Origin: Verrucomicrobiota bacterium
GTDB taxonomy: Bacteria > Verrucomicrobiota > Verrucomicrobiia > Limisphaerales > J093
Assembly (NCBI GenBank): GCA_029556615.1
Contig: JAKQDD010000256.1
Coordinates: forward strand, 62,001 to 126,000
Length of the DNA stretch: 64,000 nucleotides
Direction: 5' to 3'
Below are positions 57,167 to 64,000 of this stretch, in pieces. Below the pieces are notes generated by a model. The model made no database searches. It worked only from the letters and a program-made list of their open reading frames with translations, and was not told the DNA's origin. The position numbers and the translations under genes are program-made. The first letter of the stretch is position 1. The number at the start of each line of letters is the position of its first letter.

Positions 57167-60100
57167 CTACTTCATGACCCGGAAGAACCGGGTGCCCGAC
57201 GTGGTGTCAATCGTGGCCGGGTTCGCCGTGCCCACCGCCGTCCACGTCGAATCCATGAGGCTGTTCTTGTACTGGAGCGTGCCGCCGGCCGGCGTCCAGG
57301 AGACGGCCATCGTGCCCGCGCCCCGCGTGATCGCGAGCGTGATCGGCTCGCTCGTGACCGGCGGGGTCGGATCATTCTCCGGAGCCGGGTGGGTGAACAC
57401 CGTGTAGAAGTTGATCTCCTTCAGGTACTCGCCCGTGTCCTGGTTGATGGCGGCGCCTTCCTCCGGCTTGTTGTTCAGGTTGATCTCGCCCTTGGCGGCG
57501 ATGCAGATCTGGCGGGTGGTCATGGCCACGCTCATTTGAACACTGCGGATGCCCCCGGTCTTCGCCGCGTTGATGAACGGCAGGAAGCTCGCCGTGAGCG
57601 GCGTGATCGTCTTGGCGCCCTCGTTCAGGACCATGACGCGCGCGGCCACCTGCTGGCTCTCGTACCCTTCAGGCTGCGAGACCCAGCCTACGGTGACCCG
57701 GTTCAGGGCGTCGACCGCCAGGTTGACGCGGTCCGGCGCCCCGGTGAACGCCGGTTCGCTTACGTCCGCCACCGCCACCAGACTCTGGTCGCGGGTGTCC
57801 CAGGCCACGAGCTTGATCGTCGTGGCGGTCGTCACCTTACCCGCCAGGAAGACGTACGGCGAGTTGATGTGACCGGCGATGCGCGTGCCGTCGCCGCGTC
57901 CGGTGTCGAAGCTCTCGCCCGAGGTTGTCTGGGCGATGGTGCCGGTCGGGTTGCCGGCGTTGTCGAACAGGTGCAGGACCCGGGTGGCCGAACCGTCGGC
58001 GGGCTTGCAGCGGACGGCAAACCCATCCTTGTAGGCCGCCACGTTGGACCAGATGTCGCTCTTGGCCACCACGAAGCTATCCTTCACCACCGTGCCGTCC
58101 GGGGCGAAGATCGTGGCAACGGTACAGTTCTCCGTCGCACGGGTTCTTGACCTATCCTCGACCACGGAGACGAAGTTCCCGTTGCTCAGGGCGGCCAGCT
58201 CGCCGCCGAAGCGGCTGGCTTCACTGTACGCGGTGCCCGAGGTCAGCCGGCCGTTGGCCGAGTCCTGGACATCACACAAGGCGGTTGGGGTGAGCGTCGC
58301 GAGATCGAGGGCATAGGTCTGGACGCAGCCGTAGCGGCTGTCGGGACCCCGGTCGAGCCCGAGGCTCCAGCGGCCGTCCTTGTTGAAGAGGTTCGCATCC
58401 AGCACGTGCGGCGAGGCTTCCGCCCCGGCCATGTAATTCATCGCGCCGGGGCGCTTGTCGCCCGCCACGCGGCCCGGATTCCCGTTCTGCCGCGAGGCGT
58501 TCATCCAGCTGTCGTACGGCACGCCATCATCCGTGGCGAAGGCCTCGACTGTCTTGCCAGCCTTGCCGTCCACGGGCTGGAGGGCGACCACAAAGCGCTG
58601 CTTGCCATCGGGGCTCGGTGCCTCAAAGCCCTTGGCAAAGGTGTTGGCCTCGATCAGGAACGCGCTGTTCCCGAGCACGCTGGCGTACGGCTCCCAGTTG
58701 CCCAGGGCGTTGAGCGTCGACAGGGCGATCGGCGTGTCCGGGACGATCCGCTGCAGGCCGACGGACTCGATGCTGCCCGGGACCAGGACCGGGATGTTGG
58801 CCTCGACGGCGGCCGAGAGCGGGCCGGTGATCGAGTTGGTGCCCGACGTGCCGGCGGCGTCCTTGGTGTAGGTGACGGCAACCGCCACATAGGCGCCCGG
58901 CGCGATCGGCAGACCTTTGAGGTCGATGCTGAACTGGTTCGCCACCGGGTCCTTGTCCTGGGTCGAGCCTTCCACGAAGGAGCCGGCGTAGACGCCGGGT
59001 ACCGTGTAAAGCGACTCGAGCGACTTGGGATCCGCAACGTAAATGTCCACCACATGATTGGCGTAGTTGGCCGTGTTCGGCGCGGGCAGCGTCCCCTTCA
59101 TGATGCCGTCGGTGATCTCGGTGATCACCGGGAGGCAATCCGTGCTGTCGATCAGCGCGTTGGCGTAGTAGTCCACGTAATTGCGGCCGCCGTTGCCGTC
59201 CTCGAACGGGAACCAACCGAGGAAGGCGTTGACGAACCGGTCCCGGCGCGCCGTGAGGGTGACTGTGGCTCCGGCCTCCACAAACGTCATGCCCGGCAGG
59301 TTCACGATCAGGTTGTTCTCGAGCGAATCGCTCTTGCCGTCGCCGTTCGTGCCCACCCGCGCGCCGCTTGACGTTCCCGGCAGCGACATGAAGTTGGGGG
59401 CTGCAACCGTCGGGACCGGCGAGGCCGTCGTGCCGTCGATGCCCACGCCGAAGTAGTTGCCCGCCACCACCACATTGTTCGCATTGCTGTAGAACTCGAT
59501 ATCCACGTCGTAGGCCGAGTGCCCCACCACGTTCCGCTCGTTGCCGTCACTCTTCCCATCCCCGTTGGTGCCAATGATGGTGTTGTCCGTCTGGCGGCCA
59601 TTCTCGAAGAACTCGACGCTCGCGTCGTTCCCAGTCCGGCCGGTCGCCTGCAACATCCAGTTGATGGCGTCGATGTCGACGAACGTCACGCCGTTCGGGA
59701 AGACGTTGACGTAGTTGCCCGAAACGCGCACGTCGGGCGCCTCGAGGGCCAGCGCGATGTGACAGCCCAGGATCACGTTGAACTCGGCGGGATCATTGGT
59801 GCCATCCCCGTCGGTCCCCACCACCAGCCCGCCCGAGTAGACATCGCCGCCCGTCCGATACCGGAACGCCGCCACCGCCGAGCTGCAGGGCCGGATGTTG
59901 TCCTGAACCGGGTCGTCCCCCGGCGCCAGACCAAACCAGCAACCCTGCACCTTGGCGTTCTTCGCTTCCTGCACGAGGGCAATCGCGTAGATCGACGGGT
60001 CCGAATCGCTCCCCTCGGTGTGACGGGCGATGAAGCTCAGGCCGCGCACCTTGAAGTTGTCGCCGCCCACCACCCCCAGAATCCCATTCTCCGACGTGCC

Positions 60101-60529
60101 GTACCCGGAAAAATCCAGCCGGGTCGACCGACGCAGGTACAGCTCCGGAGTCTCCGGGTTCGGGCTCTCCGCCCAGTCGTCCAACGTCGAATCCAGGACG
60201 ATTTGGATGACGGCGTTGTTGCCGCCCAGGATGCCGTTGTCATTCGGCTTGGACCCGGGCTGGGTGTAACCGTCAATCGTGACGTCGCTCGCGGTGATGA
60301 GCGGATACCCTCCCAGCGGGGTCACAATGATGTGCGGGCCCGCCCCGGGAATGTTGAAGGCGATCGTGTCGCCGTTCTGTAATTCGCTGATCGCCTGGTA
60401 CAGCGATTTCTGACCGACTGGCGGACTGACGTTCTCCGTCGTGGTGACGGTGATCGTCGCGGCTTGCGCCAGGAAGGACGCGGCCACCCCGACGGCGACT
60501 GCGGCTGCATAGGTATGGGGACTCTTCAT
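57167..60529 (-). CDS. Large secreted right-handed beta-helix protein
   Basis: 1120 residues from the ATG at 60527-60529; an 18-codon upstream extension has no signal-peptide character. A signal peptide (MKSPHTYAAAVAVGVAASFLAQAA) is followed by a parallel beta-helix in residues about 60-450, with strands such as NFKVRGLSFIARH and NAKVQGCWFGL. It also has three GT(D/N)GDGxxD loops (GTDGDGTNDPAEF, GTNGDGKSDGNER, GTNGDGKSDSLEN) that look calcium-binding. Residues about 680-1010 hold a second region of repeated short strands (FVSVVEDRSRTRA; VTVGWVSQPEGYE) suggestive of a propeller. The C-terminus (LQYKNSLMDSTWTAVG...RFFRVMK) is a small beta domain common at the end of Verrucomicrobia-type secreted proteins. 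Function unknown. Confidence 0.85.
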   Translation of the reverse strand: MKSPHTYAAAVAVGVAASFLAQAATITVTTTENVSPPVGQKSLYQAISELQNGDTIAFNIPGAGPHIIVTPLGGYPLITASDVTIDGYTQPGSKPNDNGILGGNNAVIQIVLDSTLDDWAESPNPETPELYLRRSTRLDFSGYGTSENGILGVVGGDNFKVRGLSFIARHTEGSDSDPSIYAIALVQEAKNAKVQGCWFGLAPGDDPVQDNIRPCSSAVAAFRYRTGGDVYSGGLVVGTDGDGTNDPAEFNVILGCHIALALEAPDVRVSGNYVNVFPNGVTFVDIDAINWMLQATGRTGNDASVEFFENGRQTDNTIIGTNGDGKSDGNERNVVGHSAYDVDIEFYSNANNVVVAGNYFGVGIDGTTASPVPTVAAPNFMSLPGTSSGARVGTNGDGKSDSLENNLIVNLPGMTFVEAGATVTLTARRDRFVNAFLGWFPFEDGNGGRNYVDYYANALIDSTDCLPVITEITDGIMKGTLPAPNTANYANHVVDIYVADPKSLESLYTVPGVYAGSFVEGSTQDKDPVANQFSIDLKGLPIAPGAYVAVAVTYTKDAAGTSGTNSITGPLSAAVEANIPVLVPGSIESVGLQRIVPDTPIALSTLNALGNWEPYASVLGNSAFLIEANTFAKGFEAPSPDGKQRFVVALQPVDGKAGKTVEAFATDDGVPYDSWMNASRQNGNPGRVAGDKRPGAMNYMAGAEASPHVLDANLFNKDGRWSLGLDRGPDSRYGCVQTYALDLATLTPTALCDVQDSANGRLTSGTAYSEASRFGGELAALSNGNFVSVVEDRSRTRATENCTVATIFAPDGTVVKDSFVVAKSDIWSNVAAYKDGFAVRCKPADGSATRVLHLFDNAGNPTGTIAQTTSGESFDTGRGDGTRIAGHINSPYVFLAGKVTTATTIKLVAWDTRDQSLVAVADVSEPAFTGAPDRVNLAVDALNRVTVGWVSQPEGYESQQVAARVMVLNEGAKTITPLTASFLPFINAAKTGGIRSVQMSVAMTTRQICIAAKGEINLNNKPEEGAAINQDTGEYLKEINFYTVFTHPAPENDPTPPVTSEPITLAITRGAGTMAVSWTPAGGTLQYKNSLMDSTWTAVGTANPATIDTTSGTRFFRVMK

Positions 60530-60656
60530 GGTGTGTGTGCCATCGCAATGGTTTGGGGGTCTTAGGACGTTGGCTTTTACCAAATTGCGGCCACCCGAAG
60601 CAAGCCCTTTTCACGTGAACACATGCTGTACTGGCGCACTGGCGCACTGTTCTGGC

Positions 60657-60683
60657 TTGACACGTCCCCCGGCCTTTTCTAAT
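60657..60683 (+). promoter_or_regulatory. Candidate sigma-70-type promoter for the ROK-araBD genes
   Basis: TTGACA (60657-60662) is a perfect -35 box, and TCTAAT (60678-60683) matches the -10 consensus at five of six positions. Spacing is 15 bp, slightly short. It lies 88 bp before the ATG of the regulator gene in the intergenic region shared with the divergent beta-helix gene. Just upstream are ACTGGCGCACTGGCGCACTG units of a dispersed repeat. Confidence 0.4.
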
Positions 60684-60771
60684 TCGTTAGGAGTATTAAG
60701 TATTGCTTTCCATCGCGGTCGGCGAGGGCCCCGTTTCCCGACCCGGTCCACAGTCACACCGCGCTCGTCCC

Positions 60772-62007
60772 ATGGTGGTGATCCCCTCACAGATGCGCGG
60801 TCTGAATCGGCGCACCTTGTTCCAGCAACTGCAACGGGTGGGCGTTGCCTCGCGCGCGGATCTGGCGCGTTCGCTGGGTATGAGCGCGCCGACGGCGGGA
60901 AAGATCGTCGAGGAATTGCTCGAGCTGGGTGTGTTGGAGGAAGTGCCGTTGCCCCGGCGCTCGGCGGGGGCGGTGTCGGGCCGTTTGGGGCGACCGGGGC
61001 GGCTGGTGCAGGCGGATCGGCGGCACCCACGGTTCCTGGGGATCGAGCTGGGGGTGACACAGACGCGGTTTGCGGCACTGCCGGTCGGTGTGGACGGGGA
61101 CGATGCCTGGACGGTGCAGGTGCCAACGGGCGGTTCTGCGGAGGCGTGGCGTGGCGGACTCCGGGAAGCCGCCGCGCGGCTGGCGGCCTGCGCGTGGTGG
61201 GGTGTTTTGGTGAGTGTGCCGGGGATCGTGGATGAACCGGCAGGCCGGATTCTGTTTTCGCCGAACCTGCACTGGACCGAGGGGATTGACCTGCGGGAGG
61301 TGATCGGGGAGGTCTGGCGCGCGCCAGTCGAGCTGGTGCAGGAGGAACGGGCGCTGGCGCTGGGGCATCATCTGGCGGAACCGGAAGAGGAGGACCTCTT
61401 GCTCGTGGATTTTGGCGAGGGCGTAGGCGGTGCGATGCTGCAAGGGGGGCGGGTGCCGCGGGGCGCTTCGCCGGTGAGCGGTGAGCTGGGGCACACGCCG
61501 ATTCCCGGGAACACGAGGCGCTGCGGCTGTGGCGGGGTCGGGTGCATCGAGACGCTGGTATCGCGGAACGGTTTGATCGAGAGCCATCGCGCAGAGCGGA
61601 CGCGCTGGGGGGAAGACTGGGACGGACTGCAGGCGGCGGTGGCGGAAGGCGGGATTCCCGGATGGCTGGCGCAGGCGATGGACTCGATGGGGAGCATCAT
61701 TGCCGGCGCGTTGAATGTGTTGGGGCTGAACCGGCTGGTGGTCACGGGGCACTTGAGCGATCTGCCGCCGGTGGTCGTCGAGCATCTGTCGCGGGCGGTG
61801 CAGCGGGGGACGTTGTGGGGCCGGTTCGGGGAGGTGACCTGTCGCGCCGCCGTGCGCCGCCGGGCGGCCGGCCTGGTCGCCATGGGGATTGATCGCCTGA
61901 TCCTGCCGGTCGAGACTGAAGGGCGGGCGGGGCGCTTTGGATCTGCCGGGGCCAGGCTGTGGCGCCGGTCTGAAGAGAACGTTGTCAAAAACTCCACCGA
62001 CCGCTAA
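60772..62007 (+). CDS. ROK-family transcriptional regulator (NagC/XylR type)
   Basis: 411 residues from the ATG at 60772. An N-terminal winged helix (NRRTLFQQLQRVGVASRADLARSLGMSAPTAGKIVEELL) binds DNA. The ROK sugar-binding domain shows FLGIELGVTQTRFAAL, the DFGEGVGGAMLQGGRVPRG phosphate loop region, ELGHTPI with the conserved His, and the zinc cluster CGCGGVGCIE. The usual catalytic G-x-D-x-G-G is changed to a form without kinase character, as in regulators. It sits 9 bp before araB, so it probably controls arabinose use. Confidence 0.87.
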   Translation: MVVIPSQMRGLNRRTLFQQLQRVGVASRADLARSLGMSAPTAGKIVEELLELGVLEEVPLPRRSAGAVSGRLGRPGRLVQADRRHPRFLGIELGVTQTRFAALPVGVDGDDAWTVQVPTGGSAEAWRGGLREAAARLAACAWWGVLVSVPGIVDEPAGRILFSPNLHWTEGIDLREVIGEVWRAPVELVQEERALALGHHLAEPEEEDLLLVDFGEGVGGAMLQGGRVPRGASPVSGELGHTPIPGNTRRCGCGGVGCIETLVSRNGLIESHRAERTRWGEDWDGLQAAVAEGGIPGWLAQAMDSMGSIIAGALNVLGLNRLVVTGHLSDLPPVVVEHLSRAVQRGTLWGRFGEVTCRAAVRRRAAGLVAMGIDRLILPVETEGRAGRFGSAGARLWRRSEENVVKNSTDR

Positions 62008-62016
62008 ACCTTTCGT

Positions 62017-63693
62017 ATGCCCGCTCAATACGTCATGGGTCTGGATTACGGCACCAACACGGTGCGCGCGCTGCTCGTCAATGTTGCCAACGGGAAGGAG
62101 GTGGCGACGTCGGTCTGGGGGTATCGCCATGGGACGGACGGCGTGATGCTCTCGAGGGACCCGAACCTGGCGCGGCAGCATCCGGAGGATTACGTCGCGG
62201 GCGCTGAAGCGACGCTCCGGCAGGCGCTGGCGGTGGCCCGCCGCACGGTGCGCGGCTTTCAGCCGGCCCAGGTCGTCGGGATCGGCGTCGACACCACCGG
62301 GAGCACGCCGATCCCGGTCGACGCGAACGGCCGGCCGCTGGCCTTCTCGAAGCGGTTTGCGCGTCATCCGGCGGCGATGGCCTGGCTTTGGAAGGATCAC
62401 ACCGGCGTGGCCGAAGCCGCCGAGATCACGGCCCTGGCCGGCAAGATCCGGCCCCATTACCTGGCCAAGTGCGGCGGGACGTACTCGAGCGAGTGGTTCT
62501 TCAGCAAGATCCTCCACTGTCTGCGGACGAGCCCGGAGGTGTTCGACGCGGCGCATCTCTGGGTCGAGTGCGCGGATTGGGTGCCGGCGATGCTGACGGG
62601 GACGGAAGCGCCGGACTCGCTCACGGTGGGGGTTTGTGCCGCGGGGCACAAGGCGATGTACAACGACGCCTGGGGCGGTTATCCCGACGCGGAATTCCTC
62701 GGACAACTGGATCCGAAGCTGGGCGCCTTGCGGGGCCGGTTGCGGCCGCAAGCCCGGACGATCGACCGGCCGGTGGGAACGCTCAGCGACGCCTGGGCCC
62801 GGCGGACGGGATTGCCGGCGGGCATCCCGGTGGCGGTCGGGGCGTTTGACGCCCATTTGGGAGCGGTGGGCTCGGGCATTGCCCCCGGCACGCTGGTCAA
62901 GATCATCGGCACCAGCACGTGTGACATGATGGTGGCGCCGGTGGACCAGCCCTTGGCCGACATTCCCGGCCTCTGCGGCATCGTCAACGGCAGCATCCTG
63001 CCGGGTTACTACGGGCTCGAGGCCGGTCAGTCGGCCGTGGGCGACATCTTCAACTGGTTCGTGAACTACCTCCAGCCGGGAGGACGCAAGGCGGGGTCGC
63101 ACGAAGCGCTGACGGCGGCGGCGGCGCGTCTCCAGCCCGGAGAGTCGGGACTGCTGGCTCTCGATTGGAACAACGGGAACCGAACGATCCTGGTGGACCA
63201 GCGGCTGACCGGGTTGCTGCTGGGTCAGACCCTCTACACCACGCCGGCCGAGATTTACCGGGCCCTGATCGAGGCGACCGCGTTCGGCGCGCTCACGATC
63301 ATCAATCGCCTCGAAGAATACGGCGTGGCGGTCCGGCAGATCGTCAACTGCGGCGGCATTGCGGAGAAGAACCCGGTGGTGATGCAGATCTACGCGGATG
63401 TGACCGGCCGGCCGATGAGCGTGTCGCGGTCCGCGCAGACCTGCGCGCTGGGGGCGGCCATCGCCGGCGCGGTGGCGGCACAGGTGTATCCCAACTGCGC
63501 CAAGGCCCAAGCCGCCATGACCGGCCTCAAACCGCGCGTGTTCCGGCCGAATCCCAAGGCGCACGCGGTCTATGCGGAGCTCTACGGCCTGTATCGGAAG
63601 CTGCACGACGCGTTCGGGACCGCCGACTGGAGCGGGAACCTGCACGACGTGATGAAGCGGCTCCTCGATCTGCGGCACCGCGTCCGGGGCTGA
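62017..63693 (+). CDS. araB: L-ribulokinase
   Basis: 558 residues, FGGY carbohydrate kinase. VMGLDYGTNTVRALLVNV is the N-terminal phosphate loop (D-Y-G-T-x-S/T-x-R). The AraB-specific blocks are GIGVDTTGSTPIPVD, WKDHTGVAEAAEI, GGTYSSEWFFSKILH, AVGAFDAHLGAVG with the catalytic Asp, and the C-terminal NCGGIAEKNPVVMQIYADV. It phosphorylates L-ribulose in arabinose breakdown. The start of araD lies 27 bp after its stop codon; no araA is seen in the window. Confidence 0.94.
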   Translation: MPAQYVMGLDYGTNTVRALLVNVANGKEVATSVWGYRHGTDGVMLSRDPNLARQHPEDYVAGAEATLRQALAVARRTVRGFQPAQVVGIGVDTTGSTPIPVDANGRPLAFSKRFARHPAAMAWLWKDHTGVAEAAEITALAGKIRPHYLAKCGGTYSSEWFFSKILHCLRTSPEVFDAAHLWVECADWVPAMLTGTEAPDSLTVGVCAAGHKAMYNDAWGGYPDAEFLGQLDPKLGALRGRLRPQARTIDRPVGTLSDAWARRTGLPAGIPVAVGAFDAHLGAVGSGIAPGTLVKIIGTSTCDMMVAPVDQPLADIPGLCGIVNGSILPGYYGLEAGQSAVGDIFNWFVNYLQPGGRKAGSHEALTAAAARLQPGESGLLALDWNNGNRTILVDQRLTGLLLGQTLYTTPAEIYRALIEATAFGALTIINRLEEYGVAVRQIVNCGGIAEKNPVVMQIYADVTGRPMSVSRSAQTCALGAAIAGAVAAQVYPNCAKAQAAMTGLKPRVFRPNPKAHAVYAELYGLYRKLHDAFGTADWSGNLHDVMKRLLDLRHRVRG

Positions 63694-63720
63694 AGCGCCG
63701 TTCTTGTGGACATCCGGATC

Positions 63721-64000
63721 ATGCTGACCCGACTGAAACAGGAAGTCTGCCGCGCCAATCTCGAGCTCGTGGCCCAGGGGCTCGTGGTCCAGACGTTCGG
63801 CAATGTCAGCGGCATCGACCGCGTCCGCGGCTGGGTGGTGATCAAGCCCTCGGGTGTTGACTACGCGGGAATGAAGCCGGCGCAGATGGTCGTCGTCTCG
63901 CTGGCCACGGGCGAGCCGGTGGGCCGGGGGCTACGGCCCAGTTCAGACACCCCGACGCATCTCGAGCTCTACCGGGCGTTTCCCGACGTGGGCGGGATCG
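63721..64000 (+). CDS. araD: L-ribulose-5-phosphate 4-epimerase, N-terminal part
   Basis: The first 93 codons are visible from the ATG at 63721 (an in-frame GTG at 63706 is possible); the gene continues beyond the right edge. Class II aldolase fold: TFGNVSGIDRVRGWVVIKPS with the N-V-S metal/phosphate region, SGVDYAGMKPAQMVVVSLAT, and PSSDTPTHLELYRAFPDVGG leading to the metal-binding His motif beyond the window. With araB it completes conversion of L-ribulose to D-xylulose-5-phosphate. Confidence 0.92.
   Translation, partial: MLTRLKQEVCRANLELVAQGLVVQTFGNVSGIDRVRGWVVIKPSGVDYAGMKPAQMVVVSLATGEPVGRGLRPSSDTPTHLELYRAFPDVGGI

Noticed and set aside
51513..60529. A PEP-CTERM sorting signal in the large secreted protein as substrate for the exosortase
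   Set aside because: The protein ends in RFFRVMK without a Pro-Glu-Pro motif, hydrophobic helix and basic tail; no other protein in the window has one either.
60787..63678. Open frame of 963 codons on the minus strand opposite the ROK and araB genes
   Set aside because: It is an antisense shadow of two well-conserved genes; high GC and strong third-position bias keep the opposite frame free of stops. The translation is rich in Arg, Pro and His and has no recognisable domain.

Overview
This is a 64 kb stretch of a high-GC genome, most likely a member of the Verrucomicrobiota. Three things suggest this: a pseudopilin with the FTLIELLVVIAIIAILAG leader and a Cys-containing body of the type abundant in that phylum; a secreted beta-helix protein whose C-terminus (LQYKNS...WTAV...RFFRV) is of a type common there; and intergenic space crowded with hairpin-forming, short-period repeats. 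I could run no database search, so the taxon is an inference. Nearly all genes are on the + strand, and about 55 kb is one large surface-polysaccharide (exopolysaccharide/O-antigen) locus.

Layout. 1-4.8 kb: nonulosonic (pseudaminic-type) acid genes (synthase C-terminus, NTF2-like protein, PseG-like hydrolase, cytidylyltransferase-like protein) and a capsule-type transferase. 4.82-13.88 kb: a lower-GC cassette bounded by a decapitated epimerase and an IS66 remnant. It encodes a flippase, a glycosyltransferase, a sugar nucleotidyltransferase, an ATP-grasp ligase, an epimerase, a phosphoesterase, a LegB-like dehydratase and a DegT aminotransferase. 14-30 kb: methyltransferase, frameshifted acyltransferase, many glycosyltransferases, a membrane-anchored heparinase-like protein, acetyltransferase, heptose genes (rfaE1, gmhA) and an O-antigen polymerase/ligase. 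30-43.4 kb: bi-domain oxidoreductase, GxxExxY protein, two non-hydrolysing UDP-GlcNAc 2-epimerases, S23-type four-helix-bundle protein, two WbuB-like transferases, a heparinase-GNAT fusion, a YdcF-like protein and a phosphoglycosyl transferase. 43.4-49.5 kb: a double (tandem-fused) DegT aminotransferase followed by an ACP, a short adenylating enzyme, an SDR and a left-handed beta-helix acyltransferase, which together look like an amino-sugar N-acylation module. 50.3-53.6 kb: EpsI-like protein, exosortase and a second phosphoglycosyl transferase. 53.8-57 kb: pseudopilin, membrane protein, fmt. 57.2-60.5 kb (minus strand): a 1120-residue secreted beta-helix protein. 60.8-64 kb: ROK regulator, araB and the start of araD (arabinose use).

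The most unusual feature is the repeat landscape at 2.1-2.5, 30-36 and 45.8-57 kb. Several unrelated repeat families share one architecture: arms built of 7- or about 10-nt units arranged as an inverted pair around a short loop, whose sequence is conserved within a family. They overlap the 3' ends of at least seven genes and supply their last codons, abut start codons, and two arrays lie in frame inside an enzyme. The GxxExxY gene and the S23 four-helix-bundle gene each sit between inverted arms of a different family, as if each were cargo in the loop of a giant hairpin. Two copies of a 90-bp element, a 273-bp MITE and an inverted pair of about 146-bp repeats around the EpsI/exosortase genes add to this.
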